64,000 bases of DNA, from positions 30,946,545-31,010,544 of the forward strand of contig NC_053420.1 of assembly GCF_016859285.1 (NCBI RefSeq), given 5' to 3'. Numbering within the stretch: the first letter of the stretch is position 1; each line of letters opens with the position of its first letter. The stretch is from Xiphias gladius. Taxonomy: Eukaryota > Chordata > Actinopteri > Istiophoriformes > Xiphiidae. Shown here piece by piece: positions 23,196 to 33,916 of the stretch. Made by a program: the position numbers and the translations under genes. The notes under the pieces are model-generated. The model was given only the letters and a program-made list of their open reading frames with translations. It was not told the origin of the DNA and searched no databases.

Positions 23196-25096
23196 CATAC
23201 ACAGCGGGGTCCAAAAGATCTCTTTCCTGCTATATATACTGTTACTGTGTGTGTTATGAATACATACAGTACATAATTTCAGTACATAATATAATTATAA
23301 TAATATAATTTCCCTATGACTCAAGAGTTTATGGCCCACCTTGCAGAGCAGACTGAATTTTTTCTTGTCCTCTGGGGGACTTCCACGAGATCCAGGGTAC
23401 TCCCAGTCCAGATCCAGACCATCAAATCCGTGAGTCCTCAGGAATTTGATAGAAGACTGGATGAACTTCTGACGGTTGGATGGAGTAGATACCATGATGG
23501 AGAACCTGGGGAAATTTTTTAATGTTAACTAGAACTAAGAACTAAGAGTTTGACACACCATAAATTGTCAAATAGCGGCCTGGGGTCTTTATTTACCTCT
23601 GTGGCAGAGAGATATAGGCCTTAATTTCTAATTTTTCTTGTTCCTCAGTTAATGTAAACTAAAAACTTCCTCCATGTTTACCTGTTCTCTTTATACAAAT
23701 TCATGATAACGTGTATCTCCACAGTACTTATTCCATTAGTACAGCAAGTCATCTCAGGCATTCTATCCAACCATCCATCCATTTTCCGGCGCTTATTTGG
23801 AGTTGGATCATGGTGGCAGCAAGTTAAACCCAACAAGATTTTACAGCTCCTCCTAGGTGAACCTGGGGCTTTCTCAGGCCAGATAAGATATAGTCCGCAC
23901 TCTTCGTAGTTGGACGTGTCTGTATGACCTTCAATGGTTGGCGCCAGGAGGCACCATGATCAGATGCCCAATCCCCACATCTGGCTCCTTTCAATGCAAG
24001 GGAGCAGCGGCTGTATTCGGAACTCCCCCCAGACGTCTGGGTGTTTTATTTTATCTTTAAGAGTGAGCCCAGCCACTCTACTGGGATGTGATAATTCCAC
24101 ACCCCTCAATTTTTTTCGACCTAGCCTTTATCGTGCTGCCCCCGCCCTGAATATTATTGAGTGTTGGCCATTATTTGAGTACCAGCTTTCATGTGAGAAT
24201 TTAAGGTAACTCACGTTGTCATATCATCCTTTTCTGATGTAAACTAAGCATTCATTCCATATTCAATGTTTGAGGTGTTTCAAAGAAGCGAAAATTCAAT
24301 AAACAAAGCAAAAATACTCACTGAGTTGAGCCAAAGTTCCATCCACCAACAGCCAGTAATGTCTTCAGACCAGGGTTTCTTTAAAGCATAGGTGTGGTTT
24401 TATGGGTATGATTAACAAAAGCTTGTTTATCATACAGTGAGTGAATCTAGCTAAACTTCATTTACACACACATTTAAGCACACGTTTCAGAAGCTGGGGA
24501 GAATATTTCATACTGTGGAAAGGTGACTTCTTACTTGCTCTTCAGTCCATTGAAGGTCTTGTACAGGGTCTCATCATTCCATTCATAAGTAACCAACTCA
24601 TTGTTGTTGTTGATGATAGAAAAAGCATAAATAAGATGGGTGCACAGGAAGGGATCTACATTTTGGGGCATGTATTTCCCAGTTCCAGGTCTGTACTGGG
24701 ACCAGTTGGTGAAGTAGCACACCATCTGTGAGGCAGTTGCTGGAGACCAGTGATAGAAAATCTGTTGTCAGATTTTCTATCTATCTAGCAATGCCTGCAG
24801 TTTCTATTATTTTCAGACATTTAAAAACATTTATTCAGGGTCAATACAAACTTCAAATTGTAGTTGACTGACCACTTCATAAGTTTTATTCAAGTTTAAC
24901 TTACCCAGCTGGCCCATCATCAGGCACAAACCTAAGGAAAGGAAACAATTACAGCTTCATTATTTACCTTTTGAAATCGATAGAATATATATTATTGATG
25001 TAACTGCTTCATGTATCATGTCATGGAGGCATCATGGTCACATAAGGCAGTGAGGCCTGACAAGAGTTTACCTGCTAGAATAGTGAGCTTGGTCAT
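20749..25096 (-). CDS. Acidic chitinase-like GH18 chitinase, copy B (complete, 497 aa)
   Basis: Tandem duplicate of copy A with the same predicted role as a secreted chitinase. Eleven coding exons: 25072-25096, 24905-24931, 24535-24739, 24322-24378, 23340-23505, 22978-23102, 22745-22868, 21700-21882, 21489-21605, 21240-21372, 20749-21080. The first ten have exactly the lengths and phases of copy A. The signal peptide starts [26 protein letters not shown] (25-30), GGWNFG (97-102), the catalytic DGLDLDWE (133-140), MTYD (about 210) and VWALDLDD (about 357) are intact. The last exon is longer than in A: it encodes a Thr/Pro/Lys linker of about 63 residues with TTTSKP and TTTPKP units, then a six-cysteine CBM14 domain (451-497). 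No TATA box is evident directly upstream; see the upstream exon candidates at 25259-26020. Confidence 0.95.
23155..23190. repeat. (TA)n microsatellite in chitinase B intron 5
   Basis: A run of TATA dinucleotides in the intron between exons 5 and 6 of chitinase B. It has no other visible role. Confidence 0.9.
23770..24130 (-). mobile_element. 3'-end fragment of an RTE-like LINE in chitinase B intron 4
   Basis: The plus strand has the phrases CATCCATCCATTTTCCGGCGC, TTCTCAGGCCAG, TTGGCGCCAGGAGGCACCATGATCAGATGCCC and CAGCGGCTGTATTCGGAACTC. I recall this series as the antisense of the C-terminal coding part and tail of an abundant fish LINE. It is heavily mutated. It sits between exons 4 (24322-24378) and 5 (23340-23505) of chitinase B. 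Confidence 0.55.
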
Positions 25097-25258
25097 CTTG
25101 TTTTCACAGCTCACAGCTTCAAATTATTTTTTCTAAGACACACAAATTACACACTTGTCAAGGAAAAAACAAAAACAAAAAAATGAATATAATATAATCG
25201 CATATTCATTGAAATGATTAAAATTATTCCAATGTACAGTTTGGCTTAGGTTAGTTAC

Positions 25259-26020
25259 CTTAAAGATTTGTGACCTCTTTCCCGGCAGACATTTTGATTA
25301 GTTATGGCAGGAAAAGCACAGGTGTAATTGGTAACATTAAAATCGACTACATTCCATTCAGGTGAGCTATAGTTCCAGGGCCCTGGAGCTGTGCATGCAG
25401 ATTCACTGTCACCGCTTACTGGGACAGTTGATGGAACTGAGCCATTGTTAACCAAATTGATTTCACCTGCTGCTTTTGTGCTTTGACCAGGCAATATATC
25501 TGCTGCAAAAAAAAAATCTATAGCTAACTGTGTCACATTGTTTCAGAAACATAATAGTGGTAATGACATAAATAACACCTGTACCATGTTCATAATAACA
25601 TTACAGAAGAAATGTTTTAATGATTAATATCTTGGATTGCACTTCAGTTTATGGACATTCGGGGCTTCACTTTCCCTGTCACAGACAATAAGCCCCTGAC
25701 TACAGGCTATTTCTGGATGATATTTTTAGTTTAACTTTCACTTTTCCAGTCCAGCCCTAAATACAATGGCAGTACTTTCCCCCAACTTACAGGAAGCTCT
25801 GTGGATACCGTTATGTCATTTCATTTCCTATCAAAACACACTCAAAGGAAACCAAATCACTCACTTTAATGCTAAATCTCTATAATCCACAATCAAGTAG
25901 CTCTTGGAAACGCAAGCAAGGAAAGCAATTGTTACTGCTGAATTCCAAATGCAGCCTACCTTGGGATCTCAGATGGAACCAATGTGTATGGGTTTTCCGG
26001 CTTCTTATATACATCACCAA
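25259..26020 (-). other. Two candidate exons upstream of chitinase B (25960-26020 and 25259-25502)
   Basis: On the minus strand, a 61-nt block lies between CCCCTCCTCCGCAG and AAG|gtaggc (25960-26020). A 244-nt block lies between a TTTTTTTTTGCAG acceptor, which has a second CAG three bases on, and TTAAG|gtaact (25259-25502). Joined, they keep one open frame across the junction of about 100 codons containing CTAPGPWNYSSPEWN and NVTNYTC, which I do not recognise. A possible third exon end (CTGCCAG|gtgagg) lies near 26137. They point towards the chitinase B start, where an acceptor-like TGTGTGTCTTAG precedes the ATG by about 40 nt. They may be 5' UTR exons, a separate small gene, or chance. Confidence 0.3.
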
Positions 26021-26959
26021 CTGCGGAGGAGGGGGGATATAAGTTTTCAAATGTCTTCAACAGGAGGTGGGCTGTAATGACACAAAGTATATTGTAGGTA
26101 CAAAAAGGGATAAGATAAGTAACAGCAGACCTCACCTGGCAGATGGTGATAAGGTAGTATATGGTGTAGTGACAGTGTAACAAACTAGCTTATTTCAGTA
26201 CAAGATATGGGACTCAGTTTAGGTCATGATATGGCTCAGACTCAAGCTGCTCAGTGCTGTTCGTGCCAGCAATTTCAAAAAACATTTGAAAGGGAGATTT
26301 CGCTGGGTATGTATTTCTGATGATTACTTTGACTTCCACGTTATGACATTGTTAAAAGACAAATCCAGCTTTGTTTTCATGTTTTAGTCACTTGCTAACA
26401 GGCGTCGGTTGATTATACCACGGAAACACAGCTCAGCAATGTCATTGACCTTACCAAGGACATAGTTGCCTCACACTGACTTGTTTGCAATGATCAAAGA
26501 GTTGTTAGCATGCAATGAAATGGCCTGATGGCAAGCTATTTCAGTGAAGCTGCTGGATTACTTGTCACCCAGTATAAGTTGATCCATCAGAGATGATCAC
26601 AAAGAGCTGATGCAGTTGTTTAGGAGACTGCATTTGAGACTACAACTGTACTTCATCTGTCATATACACCATTCAGCCATCGGTATATCAATTAGAGCTA
26701 AGTAGAAACAAACTAAAGGGTCTGTTTATCACGAGAGAGACATGGGCTGGTGCATGCTACTAAATTCGTTTTTATATCATATTGGAGTCAGTATAATAGA
26801 TATTACTTAGAAGACATCATGCCATGTTACAAACATACTGGGGAAGATGAGTACAGATCTGGAGGGCCCAGTTAACAGTGAGAGGGAAATAAGCAAACGC
26901 ATAGCAGGAGAGTAGCAACACTGGGTGAGATTTCTGTAATGATTCTTATGGGGATAATT

Positions 26960-27130
26960 CAACATTTGGGGATATACACTATTTGATTTTGTGAAATGAG
27001 AAAATCAATATGAATCTCAAGTACAGAGCTGGAGTCAAGACATGGTTAGCCTAGCTCAGTGTAAAGACTGGAAACAGGGGGAAACAGCTAGCTTGGCTCT
27101 GTCCACAAGTTCACAAATACACCTCTAAAG
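26960..27130 (+). repeat. Teleost GCTAGC-type dispersed repeat, copy 1
   Basis: Contains GTTAGCCTAGCTCAGTGTAAAGACTGGAAACAGGGGGAAACAGCTAGC. Related copies occur in this window at about 42050-42200 (plus) and 45660-45800 (minus), so it is a dispersed family. Confidence 0.65.
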
Positions 27131-27284
27131 CTGTATTGTAAGATATATGTATGTATCTTGTTTGTTTAATCGCTGCATACAAAAAAGATAAAAAGATCTG
27201 ATAATAGGGGGATTTACAAGTTGGAACTGTTGACGAATATCAATGTCTCAATCTGCCTACTACTTCTGTGCAACAGCTTCAGCA

Positions 27285-27425
27285 ATGAGTCCTCCAACAT
27301 AACTGATCATAAAGGTCGTTTGTCCCTACCCTGGGATACAACCTATACGAGTGTTCCAGCGGCAGGTGTACTTGACCTTTGTTGTCATGGTAACAAAAAT
27401 AAGGCTGTGGAACGGTCACACATTT
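27285..27425 (+). repeat. Dispersed repeat pair, copy 1 (partner at 37615-37765)
   Basis: AGTCCTCCAACATAACTGAT...TTGTCCCTACCCTGGGATA...GTGTACTTGACCTTTGTTGTCATGGTAA is matched in the same order by AGTCCTCCAACCTAAACGAC...TTGTCCCTACCCTCAGATA...ACGTACTGGACCTTTGTCATCATGGTAA at 37615-37765. It is non-coding. Confidence 0.65.
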
Positions 27426-28139
27426 CCTAAAATGTGGCATATTCCTTTAATGCAGCTTTCCTCTGGCAACTCTCCTCCTTCTCACCAGGAAATTAAAGGA
27501 AACTGAACTGTCCAAAAACATGAGTGTAATTTGAGTAATGATCACTGGCTCTCCTTAAGTGCTCTATGTATATCAGTACACTGTCCATAAAATTGCTTAC
27601 GTGGAAGGTTTGGAGGTAACATCTAGATTACTTTATCTTCCTTTTGTAATCAAAAGTTGATGAACATTACCATTAAGAAGCTTTATTAGTTAAAAACTGC
27701 TACATGACTGATAACACATTGGAACACAAATAAATGATTAATCTTTCTATTGATAATACGGTTATATAACTCAAATTTGCGTGTGTTGGGTGTGACATGC
27801 GGTCTATTTGACATGGTTTTGTAGTTTTCAGAACTGTTTCATACAGAACAAGAGAGAAGAAAGATCACCGACTCCTGCAGAAGCAGTTCCTGCCTCATAA
27901 ACACTTCATCTAAACTGCAGCTGTGTAAAACGGCACAGCTGCTCCCTGCTCATCTTTTCCTTTTTGATGTGTGAAAGTTGATGGTTTGATCACATCACTA
28001 CTGACTACTACTGTGCTCCCTTAATGTCTATGCTTTCTCTCTTGTATGTGATTGTCCTTGGGGACCAACGTAGACTGCTGACTAAGCATTGTGTAACACA
28101 GATTTGTAGAGTGCCATATAAATGATTATGATGTTCATT

Positions 28140-28212
28140 ATTATTATTATTGTTGTTGTTGTTGTTGTGTTGTTATCTATCTATCTATCTGTCTATCTAT
28201 ATACATACATAT
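28140..28212. repeat. Compound microsatellite (TTA/TTG)n (TCTA)n
   Basis: ATTATTATT, then GTTGTTGTT, then TCTATCTATC units with a short TACATATA tail. It is simple sequence only. Confidence 0.9.
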
Positions 28213-31194
28213 ATATACAGTGTTGGTGGTTGGTTGATATGATAATCTCATCTATCTCCACTGGCAATGATTTTTAAGGTCAAAGTAAAAAATTACATGG
28301 ATTACTTTTATTCATTCATTATTTACAGTGCTTGTACCATCATCATCTAAATCCATTATAAATTGAAAGAGGTTAAAATCTACACATTTAAATACAAAAG
28401 AAAAATTAAAATACACAGTTCATGGAAAAGACATTTCCATCAATTCATAAGTCACAATAAATGATTCAAGTTTTCTTCAAGTAACATAAGAAGGGATTTG
28501 AATATACCAAAGATTAAGCTACAATGTGATTAACATGTTTATGTCAGGTTAACTTAATGAAAATCCACATAATCATCCACTGCACTCTTCATTATCATAA
28601 AACCGGCCTGTTGGGGTTTTCATATGAAAATGTTTAAAAATAATAAAGAGGAATCAGAAAAATGTTACAATAATATTCGAGAGGCATCTTTCAAAAATAG
28701 TATAGTATCATCTGCTAATTAATAAAAACATTTTAAAAAATGCTGCCCAGCACACACAGTATTACTATTGCAGATGTAAGAATCTTAAAAGCTGTGACAC
28801 AATCAAAAAGCAGAAAATTGGGCATGCTTGTCAAATTGACCTTCCGGCCATTTTTGGATTTGTTCCATTCCATTTGTTTCTTGACTTCCAGTTACTATTG
28901 CTGGCTATAGTGAATACAGGTACAAAGTCATCCTGATCGGTTCATACAGCGCACACATACATTTATGAGAAGGTCATGTGATGTGACAGCACCATAGATA
29001 TCAGATTAAAAAGATGATCGTCTGCACAAAGTTTGGATCAGTACATTGTCTTGATGTTTTTATAGTGAAAAACTGCAAGAGCAGTGAAGCTTTAACTCAT
29101 CAGTGCAAAAATCCAGATTATTGTTAATAACGTTAGTTATTAACTTCACTTGCAGTTGCCATAAATGATCAGTAAACCTGCTGATTTTTGCTTCGTTGAT
29201 TTGAAATATGATTTGAAATACTTTTCACCAAAATATCTGATATGTCATTTAATTTTGTTGATAATATAAATTGGAATAATTATCTTAATAATAACCCAAT
29301 GCCATGGGTGTAAGAGTGTAACTACACAGATGAGTCAGATGAAGAAATATTGTATTAGCACGTGTTTTGAACCCCCACAATCAGACAATTTATTTGTCCT
29401 AGACAAATAATAAAACACAAATACCAGCACATTCTGACCAGTGATCGTGACTATTTTACCAGTACTATGAACAGCTGATCCCGGCACGGTACGGGAGTCT
29501 CCCTCTAATTTTCTTCCACCACTATCAGTCCTTCACACTATACATTATATTACAGAACTGGTCAGAAATTTGATAAAATGTATGCACTAGCTGATCATAA
29601 GCAGCAGAGCACTTCCTTGTTGCTGAAAAGTACAAGACCAATAAAAGTCAATATACATGTTGAAACTATAACCATCAATAAGACAGCTGTAACCCAGCAC
29701 ATCCAAATAAGTAATTGCTATGTGTCAATTTTTTCTATATTGTAAGACCTACCAAAATAGTCTATTATTTTGGTAGTATCCTCAATATCTTAATTTGTCA
29801 TTACTCAAGATTGAGTGTTTTTATCCCGTATCATCCAGCTTGCTTGTGGATCTCAAGAGGACCTTCTTTTGATGTCTTATCATTTGTTTTGTAATCTAAT
29901 TTATTCTCATTAATTAAATCTGTGGTTTTCAAACCTCATTCTGATGTTTTTCCAACAAATATAAATAAAGCTAAATTTGCCTAACAGTCATTGAGTTACA
30001 GAGATAGAATTCCTCTCAGTTGTGTTGTCCATACAGCTAGACTGAAGTCGCATCTTAAATTAGAATAATTGTTAAACAACTGTGAAATTGTGGATCCATA
30101 CGTATCAAATAGAGAGCTGTTTTCTAGAAATTAATTACATACAAAGATGTAGATTTTTATCACTGTAATTTGGTTTGATGTTATCACCAACAAGGGAAAA
30201 TTATTCATGTCAGTTGCTGAAATATCCTGATTAATACTTCTGTTAAAAATACCCACACCTGCTAAATGTCTCTGCTAGTTAAATTACATTCTTGCAAAAG
30301 AAAAGAAAAGAAAACCAGCCATACAGCCATACAAAGCCAGACATATTTATCAAAAACTATAAAAACTTAGCTAAAGAGCTGAAGAACGAGAAGATCCTCA
30401 CCTCAGGAGAGAATATCAGTACTTGTACTTTACATTAAACGGCTCTGCCAAAAGTAAAAAATAAAAAAAAGAATCTATTAAAACATTTAAGCAAAAGGCT
30501 TTAAAACAAAAATCTCATCCATTGTCTAATATTTCCTAGTTTCTGGCCTTATGCTTAGAATGATCTTATATCAGCTCAAATTCAAACTGAATGAAGAGAG
30601 GGGAGAGAGGGGAGAAGGGCACAGTGTAAAATGTGGACATTTAGCTAAACAGTTGCATAAAGTGTCACACAGTGACAGTTATGCCATCTAGTTACAGAAT
30701 TTAGTCTATCACCCACATACCTCAGTGATATGTGTTACCCCAATTCAAAGCTCAATTATATAGGTGCTCTGACACTGTGTAGTGGAATGCAGCCATTTGT
30801 GCTTGCTTAAACATATAAAAGCCAGGGATACCACTAGAAAGAAGTGAGTGGAGAATAAAGACTGTGCTGTGTCTGACTAAAAACCACATAAGATTTTTTC
30901 AAAACGTTCTTGTCTATGCATTGTGTCAATTTCTGCAAGTTTCCACTGACAAAGTTGTGAGTACCACATCATTGCATGATTCCAGTAGGCTTCTCATAGA
31001 AGAGGTCACCTTGATATTAATTCTATGTTTAACTTTCTTGGCAAGCCAGGCTCTGGAGTTACAAGTCTTGATTCTTCAAACTTTGCCTTTAAAGATGTTC
31101 TGCTGCCTATGTGCTGTCACAGTTGTAGGGACCACAGGTCAAACTAGAACATCCATGTTTCTTGAAGAAAATGTGTGTGATTGCTGCCTGACAA

Positions 31195-31330
31195 ATTAGC
31201 TGCCAGCGTTGGAAAGCCTCACCAGTGTTTATACGGCTCTTCATCCTTGCCCGATCATAGCCCTTCTTTTCAATTTTTGGCCAGACCACAACATTCGGGC
31301 CAGCCCTATAAACGCCAATGTCCATGACTG
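31195..31330 (-). repeat. Fragment of a multicopy fish ORF (TE-associated)
   Basis: The minus strand reads VVVWPKIEKKGYDRARMKSR followed by INTGEAFQRW. I recall this pattern (GYDRAR.KSRINIG.AF.RW) from a highly repeated uncharacterised fish protein, probably of transposon origin. The frame is not supported on either side, so only a fragment remains. Confidence 0.35.
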
Positions 31331-32479
31331 ACTGACAGAGTGACTGAGTCCACGAGAAAGTTAGACCAGTGGTCAGCCGAATGCCGCATGACTGAGTGCT
31401 GCTTTATAACATTGGTAGGCTGGCGAAGTGTTGTTTCCCCATTGGCTGTTGTTGAGTCAAAAGGAATTGGCAAAGGCGGTTTCTATTGCATCAGCAGGAG
31501 ACGATTACAGGCAATGTTGCCGAATTAGCGCCTTGTGACTATATTTACCAACTTTTCATACCCTTTTAGCGACTTTTCTTTACAAAAGCACCAGGATACA
31601 AATCTAGAGACTTTCTGGACAAACAATAGCTACTTTCCGTAGAAGAGTTGCCAATATTTGCCCCATGAACACGAGGTTGGGCTGTCGCTCCACAGACACG
31701 ACTTCTTCTCATTCAATTGAATGACACGCATAAAGAGGTGTGCACAGCAGCTGACACAGTATGAATGAGCTTCTAACTTTCTCTCTTAGTGACCATTTTA
31801 CAGGTAAATATAGGCCGAAATCACACCACATCTGTTGTCTTTAACTTATGACGATGACGCGGTTATAAAATCAGGATTTTAGCAGCAGAGCAGAGCAGCA
31901 GCCTGGAAATGTCTTGGAAGTGAGTGCTGGGTTAATTAGTCGTCTTAAAGGGCTGCGTGTCAGTTACTAATTCAGACTTCATCTGTTGTCTGACAACAGA
32001 AACAGAAAACATGCAGATGAGAACAGCTTTATTGGGAATTCAGCTGCATTAAATTACTGTATATGTGAACACAGAGAGTAGGAGAGAAGCAGACAGATAA
32101 AGGGCGGTCCAGCCATAGACTAGGTTTTTACATGGCCCTGTTTTCTTCTGACCTTCTCCACTTTGTCTGTTCCTTGGTCATCTCAGTCCTGACAATGCAA
32201 TTATGTTGTGGAGTATATCATCATGTATACCACCACCGCCGGTAGATGTTCCTTTCATGCCTTCGACTTTATGTCGCCGCAGGTCTCTCATCTGCAGTCC
32301 CAATCAATCCCATTCAAAACTCTACAAGGTCTGGCTGTGACAGAAGGGTAGACTGCTCCTCCTTCCCTTGGTAATCCCTTCCCTCAGTGTCCGTTAGCAT
32401 GTTCCAGATTTATCGTCTCTCACTCCCAAAACCCTCCTTTCCCCCATCTCCCCCCTTATTCTTTCCCCTGTCCTGTGCA

Positions 32480-32700
32480 TGATCATGAGCACCCCCTGTT
32501 GCTTATTGGCTCAAATAGTGGCTTGTCCTGAGCCACTTTGTCTCCCAACGGCTGCCAGGGCAGTGTAGGAAGAACAGATTTTTTTTTCAGCACACACAAA
32601 GAATTGATTGCAAACACACTTTAAGGAGATATTCACTGAATCTGACAAAAAGTGTATTGGATTAGAATCAGTTACTCCACCTTTAAGAAAGAAAGAATAA
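32480..32700 (+). repeat. Teleost dispersed repeat
   Basis: Contains TGTTGCTTATTGGCT..., CAGATTTTTTTTTCAGCACACACA and GGAGATATTCACTGAATCTGACAAAAAGTGT, a word order I recall as a common teleost repeat. It is non-coding. Confidence 0.4.
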
Positions 32701-33841
32701 AGAGCGAAGATAACTATTGGCAGCAATCAAACAAAAACAAAACTACTTAATCAGATGATATGAAATTTATTGCAATTCCACTTGAAGGTAAGGTGTTATA
32801 TGTAAAACATAAGTCGATAATCTCACAAGAATATGTGTCTTTCACATGTCAAAACATTATTTTACTTTCCTCCCTAATAAACAAAAACATGAACATGAAC
32901 TCTGTGGAAGTAGCTTCAGAGTCTGTCCTGTCTGTTCTCTGTAATAATGTCAGCTAAAATGACACTGAAATTAAAAATGGGGGACAAAAGCAACTCCAGC
33001 AATTTCCACACGTAAATAAAGATCATACAGAAGGTGCACTGTTGTAGCATTTATTAGATCCCTAATCAATTCAACCAATGATTGATATGTATGGGTGAAG
33101 GAGCAGTGTGAGTGACTGCCCATAAAAAGACAATAACCTTTGGTCTTTCTCGCAGTTCATAAATGGGTTATAGTTGATCTGGCTAATGGAGATACAGATA
33201 TGTAAGAGTAAAAGAAGTGTCGATGAAAATAAATTAAATTGCATCTGGATATTATGCAGGTAGGAGTCACTTGAAATTACAAAGTTAAATGGAGCCATAA
33301 TGAGAAGTCTCAGATTATAATGTCTGTGCCACACAACCGCATGAATATGAATGGACATTACCAGTCAGCCACACAGCTGGTGAATTAGCCAGTGACTGCC
33401 CCCCATGAACTGGTGCCAATCAGCTGATGGAAGTGCAGAGCTTCAGTGCTCTGCCTGGACTAACACTATGCTCCCTTCAGGATGATAATACAGGTCAGGG
33501 TTTTATTGTGGAGTTGACACAAACAATGGAAAGGCACCAGTAACCTTTACTTGAATTAGGAATGAATTTAGGGAAGTATAACTTGTATTTAATCAGGCAA
33601 TTAAAAGTTCAAAATATATATAAAATGTAGAGAAAATATCCCCTTTATTATTATTTAGGCACATTTTTCATCAGGTCATGTAATGATAAGGTTCTGTTTA
33701 TTTTGTTTTGCAAAGCAGATGAGTCAACAGCAAAGAAGAATGTTGAAAAGAGACAGCAATTCTATCATTGGTTTATGTTTTGTTCCTGTTGTAATCCAGC
33801 ACCATGATCTTAATAAGTGAAAGCTGACACAGTGAAAAGAT

Positions 33842-33847
33842 TTTATT
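33842..33847 (-). terminator. Poly(A) signal AATAAA of chitinase C
   Basis: AATAAA on the minus strand, 70 nt past the stop codon of chitinase C. It is the canonical hexamer at a normal distance. Confidence 0.65.
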
Positions 33848-33916
33848 GAAACATAATTCACGGTCTTATACATTCATAGACTCTGGTGCTTGTGTTGTAG
33901 TTCATGTTGCTGTGGC

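Larger units (their letters stand above)
26021..33841. other. Intergenic region between chitinases B and C
   Basis: About 7.8 kb of AT-rich DNA with no gene that I can support. It holds several teleost repeats listed separately. The stretch 28210-30780 contains only AT-rich sequence with no open frame or repeat I can name. A TATAAAAG string on the plus strand near 30815 is followed by no convincing gene. Confidence 0.55.

Noticed and set aside
30800..31200. TATAAAAG followed by a 111-codon plus-strand open frame
   Set aside because: No Kozak support, recognisable domain or splice structure. Its hydrophobic composition looks like chance translation; a lone LTR is possible but no borders were found.
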